Shown here in pieces: positions 52,060 through 60,227 of a stretch of DNA of 64,000 bases. The stretch comes from Halorhabdus sp. BNX81 (GTDB lineage Archaea; Halobacteriota; Halobacteria; Halobacteriales; Haloarculaceae). Numbering within the stretch: position 1 is the stretch's first letter; each line of letters starts with the position of its first letter. The notes under the pieces were generated by a model. That model made no database searches. It was not told the origin of the DNA and saw only the letters and a list, made by a program, of their open reading frames with translations. The stretch spans positions 2,108,001 to 2,172,000 of the forward strand of contig NZ_CP107254.1 in assembly GCF_029229925.1 (NCBI RefSeq), written 5' to 3'. The position numbers and the translations under genes are program-made.

Positions 52060-54336
52060 CTACTGGAAGCGGATCTCCTCGATTTCGAGCGTGCCACTGC
52101 CGCCCTGCCAGAAGTTCAGTCGAACCGAGAGCCCCCCGGTCGACGGGTCGATACCTGCCGATTCCATGTCGACGGTGACGGTCGAGGCCGACGTTCCGAT
52201 GGCGTCGTCGGTGAACGCAGAGAGGAGCCCCCGAGCGCCACCCACGTCCAGCAGGAACTCGTCCGCTTGGACGTCGTCACCGGCCAGGACCAACACCAGT
52301 TCCGAGTACTCCGAGACGTCCTGCTGGATCTGCTCGACGAACCAGCCGGCGTTGTCGTATTCGAGGACCAGCGCCCCGTCCTCGACCGCGCCGCCACCGT
52401 TCTCGAACGAGCCGGCCCCGCACCACTGGCCGAGATCGTTGCGATTGGACGCCCACGCCGGATCGCCGTCGTAATCGTTGACGACGAGTGCCTCGACAGG
52501 CGTCTCGCCGTCGTCTTCGCCGTCGTCGATGCCGTCGCCATCCTCGTCTCCATCACCGTCGTCGGTACCATCATCACTGTCCGCGGTCGTCGCCGATACC
52601 GTCGCGGCGTCGGACTCGTTGCCCGCACTGTCGACCGCCGAGACGCCGATCTCGTAGGTCGCCGCCGCGTCGAGCCCCTCGACCGTCGCGGTCGTCATGC
52701 CGGCACCGATCGTCTGGTCCTGCGAGCCGCCCACGGAGACGACGTACTGGTCCAGCCCGGCGGTCCCGTTGTCCGTCACGCCGTCCCAGGAGACGGTGAC
52801 CGTCGAGTCGGTCGTCGTCGACACCGAGAGATTCGTCGGCACCGACGGCGGCTGGGTGTCGTCCGCGGCGCTGCCGTCACCCGCGACGGTGACCGTGACC
52901 GTCGTCGTGCCCGAGGCGTCCGTGACTTCGACTGACTCGGTCGTCTCTGCGCTATCGGTACTGACGGTGACTTCGTGGTCACCCAGGAATGCCGTCGTGG
53001 CGTAGGTTCCACTGGCGTCGGTCGTGCCGGAGTCGTCGGTCCACCACTCGTCGTAGACCAGGCCGGTCCAGACGTCGTAGGCGGGTTTCTGGGACCAGTC
53101 CTCGTAGAACAGCGGCGCTTCGTCTTCCCAGTGGTCGCCGTCCCAGAAGCCCCACATGATGAACGCGTCGACGCCAGGATGGCTGAACGCACCCCGGAGG
53201 TAGTTCTCCGTCACGTCGGCGCGTTCCTCATCTGAGTTCCAGTCGTCGCCGTTGTACGTGTCGAATTCAGTGATCTTCACGCGTGCGCCATGGTCGGCCC
53301 ACGTGTTGATCTCCGAGACGACCTGGTCGGCGTCGATCCGGCCGTCCGGATCGTCGTTGGAATTGAACTCGCCCTCTCGGGCGGCAATGTGTGCCTGGAG
53401 ACCGACCGTGTCCAACTGTGCCCCGTTGGCGTTGATGTGGTCGATCTCCGACTCGTAGCGGTTGTCCGTGTAGGCGTAGGGGAACTGGTTGAAGTCGTTG
53501 ACCGCGATCCCGACGTCGAGGTCGTGCTCCGCGATCACCGACGCGGCCGTCTCGTACCACGCCGCCAGGAGTGGAGAGGTCCACGGGACAACCTCGCCGT
53601 TCCAGGGCTCCTCGGTGTCGATCTGATCGCCGTAGACACCGAGCTGCAGCTGGTAGGCGTGCATCGCCTCGTTGACGACATCCCAGTCGGTGATGTCGTC
53701 ACCGTAGTGGGTGATGATCTCCTCGATGTGGGCCATCGAACGCTCGCGGATCGTCTCGGCGTCGCGTTCCTCGATCGCCGTCAAGATATCGTCCGGGATC
53801 GCCGCGACGTCCTCCCGGCCCCAGAGACAGACGTGCCCGCGCATGTCCAGTCCCTGATCGAGCAGCCAGTTGGTCGCCTCGTCGGCGACCTGCCGGTTGT
53901 TCTCCCAGAACCGCCACTTGTGGTGGTTACCGAGCACCGCCGTGTTGAACAGCTCCGGGACGTACTCGCGGTAGTTGTCGCCGGGGTCGCTCTCGTTGAC
54001 GAGCCTGTCGGCGTTGACGGCGGTGCCGAAGCTGAACGCGTGTTCCTGCTGGGCGATCGAGACCTCGGCGTCCGAGACCGTCGAGCCGTCGGGGTTCTCG
54101 ACGACCACTTCCAGATCGCCGGTCCGGTGTTCTTCGATCCGTTCGTCGATACTCAAGGAAGTGTCAGCCGTCTCGGCGGCTGCGCCACCCGTTGTGGCAG
54201 CGCCGAGTCCGGCCGCCGCGGCCGCTGCCGCGACGGTCTGAAGATAGTCTCGCCGGTCCATCGAGCCGACAGAATCGTCGGCCTCGACGGGGCCGGCCGT
54301 CGATGTGTCGATGTCGTCGTTCGTGTCTGGTGTCAT
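52060..54336 (-). CDS. Secreted GH10 xylanase with Fn3 and recurring C-terminal module
   Basis: A 758-residue tandem paralogue of the GH10 at 49552-52020: same Tat signal, same N-terminal beta domain, GH10 with acid/base Glu in WDVVNEAMHAY (about 223) and nucleophile Glu in VKITEFDTYNG (about 357), and the same GTYATTAFLGDHEV extension. Here the C-terminus is one Fn3 and the recurring module (DLGQWCGAGSF) instead of PKD domains. The two genes are 39 bp apart, so a local duplication followed by a swap of C-terminal modules is likely. Confidence 0.94.
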   Translation of the reverse strand: MTPDTNDDIDTSTAGPVEADDSVGSMDRRDYLQTVAAAAAAAGLGAATTGGAAAETADTSLSIDERIEEHRTGDLEVVVENPDGSTVSDAEVSIAQQEHAFSFGTAVNADRLVNESDPGDNYREYVPELFNTAVLGNHHKWRFWENNRQVADEATNWLLDQGLDMRGHVCLWGREDVAAIPDDILTAIEERDAETIRERSMAHIEEIITHYGDDITDWDVVNEAMHAYQLQLGVYGDQIDTEEPWNGEVVPWTSPLLAAWYETAASVIAEHDLDVGIAVNDFNQFPYAYTDNRYESEIDHINANGAQLDTVGLQAHIAAREGEFNSNDDPDGRIDADQVVSEINTWADHGARVKITEFDTYNGDDWNSDEERADVTENYLRGAFSHPGVDAFIMWGFWDGDHWEDEAPLFYEDWSQKPAYDVWTGLVYDEWWTDDSGTTDASGTYATTAFLGDHEVTVSTDSAETTESVEVTDASGTTTVTVTVAGDGSAADDTQPPSVPTNLSVSTTTDSTVTVSWDGVTDNGTAGLDQYVVSVGGSQDQTIGAGMTTATVEGLDAAATYEIGVSAVDSAGNESDAATVSATTADSDDGTDDGDGDEDGDGIDDGEDDGETPVEALVVNDYDGDPAWASNRNDLGQWCGAGSFENGGGAVEDGALVLEYDNAGWFVEQIQQDVSEYSELVLVLAGDDVQADEFLLDVGGARGLLSAFTDDAIGTSASTVTVDMESAGIDPSTGGLSVRLNFWQGGSGTLEIEEIRFQ

Positions 54337-54375
54337 CTGTATGAGTCAGTTGTGTGTTGGAGCCCGAAACGCAGT

Positions 54376-56007
54376 TTAGGAAACTGTAATCGTCACTTCG
54401 TGCGTGCTCGAATCACCGCCGTCGCTGGTGGCAGTCAGCGCGACCGTGTAGGTACCCGCCGAATCGTAGGTGTGTGCCGCCCACCAGCCAGTCGCTGTCG
54501 ACCCATCGCCGAAGTCGAACGACAAAGACGCGATCCAGTGACCCTCACCACTCGTATCGGTGACCCTGAATGTGACACGCTCACCGACACTGGCCGACGT
54601 CGTACTCGGCTCCACCTCGGCGAGCACGGCATCGCTACCGTCGGTGTCCCCGGCATCGCCACCGGACCCGCTATCATCACTGCCGCCGATGTCGCCTCCA
54701 GCAGTGTCGTCGGTGGTGTCGCCGCTTCCCGCACCGACGTCACTGCCAGCGCTCCCCCCGGTGGAGCTCCCATCGACGGGTTGCCAAACGTAGTAGTCCT
54801 CCTCGCGGGGTTCCTGATCCAGGGTGTACCACTGGGCCTCCCAGACGCGTCCGTCGTGGACGACCCGATCGCCGGTGCGATAAACGGCAGTTGAATCCCA
54901 CGTGGGATACTCGCTGGAACCCCCTGAGTCGCTACCGGCGTCATCGCCCGAATCATCGCCGGAGTCGCCAGTGTCACTGTCCGAGTCATCATCGGAGTCA
55001 CTGCCCGACCCATCGCCATCGTTGCCACCCGAATCATCACCGGAGTTGCCGCCGGATCCGTCGTCGGTCCCGCCGCTGACGTCGACGTGTTCCAGCATCT
55101 CCGCGGCGTAGCGGCGACCGAGTTCCCGATACGCGTCTGACGTGAAGTGCGCGTAATCCTGGCCGGCAAGTCCTTCAGCCGAGACAACGTGGGCGTTCTC
55201 GATGACGTCCGGGAGTTCGTTGACTTCGGTGTTGTGCGAGCCACAACACCCCCCAGCCGAGTCATAGAGCATCTCGCCCGCCAGGAACGGGACGTTGCCG
55301 ATACCGAGGTCGGCGCGGAGATCCTTGACGATACCCTCGACCTGGGCGGTCCACTGCTGATCGTTCGTGTTTGTCTCACCCTGGTGGAACAGGATGCCCT
55401 TGAACGTCCCGACTTGCTGGGCCGTCTCGGCGAGATCGACCATCCACTCGTACCCGCCGTCGAACTGCGGTGGAATGTCGCGGTCGTTCCGCCCGATCGG
55501 TGCCCCCTTTTCGAAGAGGGCAATGTCGGCCCCGCTGACGGCTGCGGGGACGAGCCCGATCGACCGATCGTCCGGCAGCTCCTCGATCAGGGTCTTGGCG
55601 AAGTAATCGCCGGGGCCGAGTTGTCCATAGCATCGGTTGAGCGGCGGTTCGGCCAGATACCACTCGCCATACTCGCGATCGAGGTTCGGACAGGTCTTGT
55701 CAGCGAGGACGTGGATCCGCGGGTTCGTCCCTCGATCCTGCTCTTCGATCGGTCCCTGCCCCTCCATGTTCGACTGGCCAAACAGCAGGTACAGATCGAG
55801 ATTCGACGGGTCAGTCGCCGTGGCCGCCGAGGCCTGCTGGCCCAGGCCGAGCGCAACCGTCCCTGCGCCGACCGCAACACCGCTCTTCAGGAACGCACGT
55901 CGAGACGTGTCCCCCTGGGATCCGGCCGCCTCGTTCGAGCGATGTTGCTCACCCCCACTCCCCGATGCCTCGTCCACGTCGTCAGTGTCGTGCGCGCGTC
56001 GTGTCAT
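54376..56007 (-). CDS. Secreted CE6/SASA-type acetylxylan esterase with CBM5/12-like and PKD domains
   Basis: A 543-residue protein starting at ATG 56007 (MTRRAHDTDD); the longer frame runs into the next gene. Tat signal SRRAFLKSGVAVGAG. The esterase domain (about 65-310) is SGNH/SASA-like: LLFGQSNMEGQG (nucleophile Ser about 79), GILFHQGETNTND and DYAHFTSDAYRELG (catalytic Asp/His region). A long Asp/Gly/Ser linker leads to a CBM5/12-like module (WDSTAVYRTGDRVVHDGRVW, then QAQW-like WEAQWYT) and a final PKD domain. It should remove acetyl groups from xylan, helping the GH10 enzymes next to it. Confidence 0.87.
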   Translation of the reverse strand: MTRRAHDTDDVDEASGSGGEQHRSNEAAGSQGDTSRRAFLKSGVAVGAGTVALGLGQQASAATATDPSNLDLYLLFGQSNMEGQGPIEEQDRGTNPRIHVLADKTCPNLDREYGEWYLAEPPLNRCYGQLGPGDYFAKTLIEELPDDRSIGLVPAAVSGADIALFEKGAPIGRNDRDIPPQFDGGYEWMVDLAETAQQVGTFKGILFHQGETNTNDQQWTAQVEGIVKDLRADLGIGNVPFLAGEMLYDSAGGCCGSHNTEVNELPDVIENAHVVSAEGLAGQDYAHFTSDAYRELGRRYAAEMLEHVDVSGGTDDGSGGNSGDDSGGNDGDGSGSDSDDDSDSDTGDSGDDSGDDAGSDSGGSSEYPTWDSTAVYRTGDRVVHDGRVWEAQWYTLDQEPREEDYYVWQPVDGSSTGGSAGSDVGAGSGDTTDDTAGGDIGGSDDSGSGGDAGDTDGSDAVLAEVEPSTTSASVGERVTFRVTDTSGEGHWIASLSFDFGDGSTATGWWAAHTYDSAGTYTVALTATSDGGDSSTHEVTITVS

Positions 56008-56095
56008 GTATCGCGTCGTATCATATTGCCGTATTTCCTGCCCCCCATCGTCCCCAGTGGGACGCCAACGGCAGGCGAATCGAGCGGTTGCGTCC

Positions 56096-57568
56096 CTATT
56101 CGAACCGGATTTCGTCGATTTCGAGCGTACTGTCACCCCCCTGCCAGAAGTTCAGGCGGACCGAGAGCCCGCCGGCCGACGGGTCGATCCCTGCTTCGTC
56201 CATGTCGACGGTGACCGTCGACGCCGAGGTCCCGATGGTGTCGTCAGTGAACGCCGAGAGGAGCCCACGAACGCCGCCGACATCCAACAGGAACTCGTCC
56301 GCTTCGCCGCCGTTGGCTCCGCTGAGGACGAAGACGAGGTCCGAATACCCCGAAACGTCCTGATTGATCTGTTCCTGGAACCAGCCGGCGTTGTCGTATT
56401 CGAGGACCAGGGTCCCGTCTTCGACCTCGCCGCTCCCGTTCTCGAAGGAACCGGCCCCACACCACTGGCCGAGATCGTTCTGATTCGACGACCACGCCGG
56501 ATCGCCGTCGTAATCGTTCACGACGAGGGCGTCGCCCGACGGCGTGTCGGTCTCCGTGGGCGTCTCCGTCTCGGTTTCGGTGGGCGTCTCGGTCTCTGTC
56601 GGCGTCTCGGTTTCCGTCGGCGTCTCGGTCGGAGTTGGCGTCGGCGTGTCCGTCCCGCTGCCACTGGCGTAGGTCGTCCCGTTGATCGTGACGTCGAAGG
56701 TGTTGTAGGTTGTTTCGCCGGAACTGCCCTCCCAGTACTCGTTGCCGAGTTCGACACCCGAGAGCCAGAGACTCTCGTCGACGCCGTGTTCCGCGGTCAG
56801 ATAGTCGACGATCTCGGTCAGGTCGATCCGGCCGCCGTCGTGACCGCCCTGGATTCGGAAGATGTAGAACGTCGCGTCGGTCCCGCCGCCGGCGTAGGTC
56901 GTCCAATGATCGACGGTGTTGCCGAATCGGTCGGTCCAGACGTTCTCGGCCTCGACCGCGCCGTGACTGTGCTGGTCGTTCCAGTCCAAGAGGAGCATGA
57001 TCTCGTACTGGTGGGTCCCGGTCTCCTGGCTCGGTGGCTGGTCCATCAGCCACCACTCCTCGGCCCAGTCCCACTCGCCGCCGGACTCGGAGTACTCGGC
57101 CTCGACGTCGATGACGAGTTCGTCAACGTCCCGACGCCGGATCGGGAACTCCGCCACCCCGGTGTCAGTCCCCCAGGGTTTCGTCCCACAGATCACCTCG
57201 GGATAGTTGATCCCACTGCCACCCGCGGCGTCGAAGTCATAGCCGTAACTGCCGTCGTCGTTGAGCCAGACACACTGATCGGCGTTTGAGTTCCCCCACT
57301 GGTTGTCCACCAGGGTGAACCCGTCGGCGACGTCGATCGACCCGTAGTCGTCGGAGTTACAGACCTCCTCGACCGTCGCCGCCGAAGCCTGGTCGCTCGC
57401 AGTCAGCGCGAGCCCACCCAACCCGACGCCCGCGCTCGCCAGGAGGAATCGCCGGCGGGTCTGGGTCGCGACGGACGGACGATCGCCGGACCGTTTCGCG
57501 GTGTCGGTGGTCGTGTCACTGGTAGTCGATTCTCCCGTCGATTCGTCCGTGTCGGTGTCGTGTGTCAT
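56096..57568 (-). CDS. Secreted GH12 endoglucanase with recurring C-terminal module
   Basis: A 490-residue protein from ATG 57568. Tat signal TRRRFLLASAGVGLGG. The catalytic domain (about 68-290) is a GH12 beta-jelly roll: FTLVDNQWGNSNADQCVWL at the start, WDWAEEWWLMDQ, nucleophile Glu in YEIMLLLDW (about 189) and acid/base Glu in GVELGNEYWEG (about 277). A Thr/Pro/Glu repeat linker (PTPTETPTETETP) leads straight to the recurring module (DLGQWCGAGSF) with no Fn3. It should act on beta-1,4-glucan or xyloglucan. Confidence 0.92.
   Translation of the reverse strand: MTHDTDTDESTGESTTSDTTTDTAKRSGDRPSVATQTRRRFLLASAGVGLGGLALTASDQASAATVEEVCNSDDYGSIDVADGFTLVDNQWGNSNADQCVWLNDDGSYGYDFDAAGGSGINYPEVICGTKPWGTDTGVAEFPIRRRDVDELVIDVEAEYSESGGEWDWAEEWWLMDQPPSQETGTHQYEIMLLLDWNDQHSHGAVEAENVWTDRFGNTVDHWTTYAGGGTDATFYIFRIQGGHDGGRIDLTEIVDYLTAEHGVDESLWLSGVELGNEYWEGSSGETTYNTFDVTINGTTYASGSGTDTPTPTPTETPTETETPTETETPTETETETPTETDTPSGDALVVNDYDGDPAWSSNQNDLGQWCGAGSFENGSGEVEDGTLVLEYDNAGWFQEQINQDVSGYSDLVFVLSGANGGEADEFLLDVGGVRGLLSAFTDDTIGTSASTVTVDMDEAGIDPSAGGLSVRLNFWQGGDSTLEIDEIRFE
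56451..56533. repeat. 83-bp identical block in recurring module (copy in GH12 gene)
   Basis: CCGGCCCCACACCACTGG through GACGAGGGCGTC is, by eye, identical to 60,583-60,665 in the first GH5 gene. Both encode the start of the recurring module including the conserved Cys. Recent gene conversion or module shuffling is the simplest reading. Confidence 0.8.
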
Positions 57569-57863
57569 GGCTGTGGATCGTGGGCTGTCCAGAACGGTCC
57601 CCAAACTGGGCCGGGCGTCTGTTACCCCCGTAACACGGCCGGCCGCAGGGTCGTTCTGACAGCCAGTGGTGGTTCGGAACGGCTCTCTGGAGCGCGTGGG
57701 GCTGTCTCTCGTTGGTCGCTGGATGGGTGATACGTCGATGCGTACGTGACTTCAGTCGGATTTCGTGTCGTGTCGATGGGTGCCGAACCCGAGGTCGGCG
57801 GGCCGGTCGGACGTGCGATCGTCGCCGGCCGCCGACGCTACGGAATCAGTCCTGACCGACGGC
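57569..57863. other. Gap between GH5 and GH12 genes
   Basis: 295 bp with no gene I can support. A small inverted repeat GTTAC...GTAAC (about 57,621-57,633) is the only structure noted, and no clear TATA box lies close to the GH12 ATG, so GH12 may depend on read-through from the genes upstream. Confidence 0.4.
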
Positions 57864-60173
57864 TCAGGAGATGGTCACCTCGACTTCGTCGGTGGACGTC
57901 TCGCCCTCGTTGTTGGTCGCGGTCAGCGTGACCGTGTAGGTACCCGGCGACTGGTAGCGCTCGTCGGTGTACCAGCCACGGCCGGTGGTGCCGTTGCCGA
58001 GTTCCCATTCGAGGCCGGTGATCCAGGTCTGGTTGCCGGTCTCGTCGGAGATCCAGAACTGGACCAGGTCGCCAGTCGACGCCGAGGTCGTCCCCGGGTC
58101 GATCGACGCGATCAGGTCACCGGTGGTCCCATCGTCGTCATCGTCGGATTCGCTCGTCGTGGCCCCGACGGTCGTCGCGGCGGACTCGTTGCCCGCACCG
58201 TCGACCGCGCTGACCCCGATCTGGTAGGACGTTCCAGCGGAGAGGCCGTCGACCGTCGCACTCGTCGTGCCGGCCGGGACCGTCTGGTCCTGGGAGCCGT
58301 CGACGAAGACGACGTAGCTGTCGAGGCCGGAACCGCCCGAATCCGTCGATGCGCTCCAGGAGACCTCGACCGAGGTTTCCGTCGTCGACTCGACCGAAAC
58401 GTTCGACGGGGCCGACGGCGCTTGCGTGTCACCGTCGTCGCTGCCGGCGTCAGTGTCGGCCGTGATCGTCGTCGTCCCGGACGTGTTACCGGCACCGTCC
58501 TCGGCCGAGACCGCGATCTGGTAGGAGGTGTCGGCAGCCAGCCCGTCGATGGTCGCACTCGTCGTCCCGGCCGAGACCGTCTGCTCCAGCGAGCCGTCGA
58601 CGAGGACGTTGTACTGTGCGAGTCCGGAGGTACCCGAATCGGTCGACGCGGACCACTGGATGGTGATCGACGAGCTCGTCTCGTCGGTCACGGTGAGGTT
58701 CGACGGGATCGACGGTGCCGTCGTGTCATCGTCGTCGCCGCCACTCTCGGGCAGGTCGTTATTGCGGTTCTCATAGAGGTACTCCTGCCACCACTGGGCG
58801 GGACGGGCCTCGTAGTCGTGGATGACCCAGTCGCCGTCCTGACTCTCGTCGTGGACGAAAAAGGAGGGCTCCCAGGTGTGATCGAAGTTCCAGCAGATCG
58901 GGTGGACCGGGTACTCATCGAGGAAGCTCTCGAAGCCGTCGGCGTACTCGGAGGTCGTCCCTTCGAGGAAGCTGAAGCCGTCGCGACCGCCGCCCTCGGC
59001 CCAGCCGAACTCGCTGAAGAACATCGGTACCTCCTCGGCCGCCGTGCCGAAGGAGTCCGACAGGGGTCGCATCCCCTCGTGGGTGTAGACGTGACCGGTG
59101 TAACAGATGTTCTCGCCGTCGAACTCGTTGGTCGGCGCCCAGTAAGTGAGCTGACTCCACCGCGGGGAACCGATCGTGATGAGGTTGTCGGGCGCGTGCT
59201 CGCGAACGGTGTCGACCCACGGCTGGGCACGGTCGACCCACATGTCCCAGTACTCCTGGTTCGCGTCGGCGTCGTATGAGGGGTTGCCCTCGCCCTCCTC
59301 GCCGGTCGCGGGCAGTTCGGTCGGCGAGCCCCAGTCACCGGCGTAGGGACCAGTCGGCTCGTTGTAGATGTCATAGACCACGTGCGAGCGGTCGTTATAC
59401 CGCGGCGCGACGAAGTTCCAGTACATCTGGAGCTCCTGGTTGAGCTCGGCGGCATACTCCTCGGTGTAGCCATCGAGCTGGGAGGCCTGCTCCTCCGAGT
59501 GCCAGAGGACGCCACGTTCGCCACAGAAGCCGATGTCGTTCTCGAAGGACTCGTTCCCGCACTGATAATCTCCGAGATCCTCCTCGTGCTGGGGCTGGTG
59601 GAAGATCGGGAAGTGGCGGTGATAGTCGATCATGACGTAGAGCCCTTCCTCCTCGGCAGCGTCGACGATGGGATCGACGTAGTTCGAGAAGTACGTCTCC
59701 ATGTCGGACTCGTCTATCTGACCGGGCAGCAGCGGGCCCCAGTCGTCTCCATGAGGCATGCTGCCGATGCTCCCGGACCCGGCGTCCCCGATGTCCTGGG
59801 GCTGGGTCGGAACCCGGAGGATGTTGTTGTGCCAGCCGCCGTCGTTTGACTCGTCGGTGTTCGTGGCTTTGTCGAAGACGCCCATCGAATCCTTACTGCG
59901 CCAGGACCGCGCCAGCCGGGCCGGATCGGCCATGTTGACCCCGCGAAGGATGACCTGATTGCCGTCGGGGTCCCGAAGCAGGTTGCCGTCGCGTTCGAGC
60001 CACGGCGTCGGAATGTCGTCTGCCGAAACCGAGCCGACGATGCTACTTGCGAACCCGGCCGTGAGCGCGCTCGCTCCCGCCGCCTTGAGAACGTCCCGCC
60101 GTGAGACGTCGTCGATGATTCGACTGTCGTTCGTCGCCGATTCTACGCTATCGTGTGTGTTGTCGTTCGTCAT
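57864..60173 (-). CDS. Secreted GH5 glycoside hydrolase with two Fn3 and a PKD domain
   Basis: A 769-residue protein with a Tat signal (SRRDVLKAAGASALTAG). GH5 domain (about 54-490, longer than its neighbours because of an insertion around 195-240 with extra Cys): acid/base Glu in VYDIYNEPTGPY (about 272), nucleophile Glu in MFFSEFGWAEGGG (about 388). Two Fn3 (about 505-685) and one PKD domain close the protein; the recurring module is absent. The start is 54 bp from the end of the first GH5 gene without a visible promoter, so they are probably one transcript. Probably an endoglucanase. Confidence 0.9.
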   Translation of the reverse strand: MTNDNTHDSVESATNDSRIIDDVSRRDVLKAAGASALTAGFASSIVGSVSADDIPTPWLERDGNLLRDPDGNQVILRGVNMADPARLARSWRSKDSMGVFDKATNTDESNDGGWHNNILRVPTQPQDIGDAGSGSIGSMPHGDDWGPLLPGQIDESDMETYFSNYVDPIVDAAEEEGLYVMIDYHRHFPIFHQPQHEEDLGDYQCGNESFENDIGFCGERGVLWHSEEQASQLDGYTEEYAAELNQELQMYWNFVAPRYNDRSHVVYDIYNEPTGPYAGDWGSPTELPATGEEGEGNPSYDADANQEYWDMWVDRAQPWVDTVREHAPDNLITIGSPRWSQLTYWAPTNEFDGENICYTGHVYTHEGMRPLSDSFGTAAEEVPMFFSEFGWAEGGGRDGFSFLEGTTSEYADGFESFLDEYPVHPICWNFDHTWEPSFFVHDESQDGDWVIHDYEARPAQWWQEYLYENRNNDLPESGGDDDDTTAPSIPSNLTVTDETSSSITIQWSASTDSGTSGLAQYNVLVDGSLEQTVSAGTTSATIDGLAADTSYQIAVSAEDGAGNTSGTTTITADTDAGSDDGDTQAPSAPSNVSVESTTETSVEVSWSASTDSGGSGLDSYVVFVDGSQDQTVPAGTTSATVDGLSAGTSYQIGVSAVDGAGNESAATTVGATTSESDDDDDGTTGDLIASIDPGTTSASTGDLVQFWISDETGNQTWITGLEWELGNGTTGRGWYTDERYQSPGTYTVTLTATNNEGETSTDEVEVTIS

Positions 60174-60227
60174 CGTTGTGTCCGTGAGTCGTTGTGTTGT
60201 GAGTCGCTGTGATCGAAACGGAGCGGT

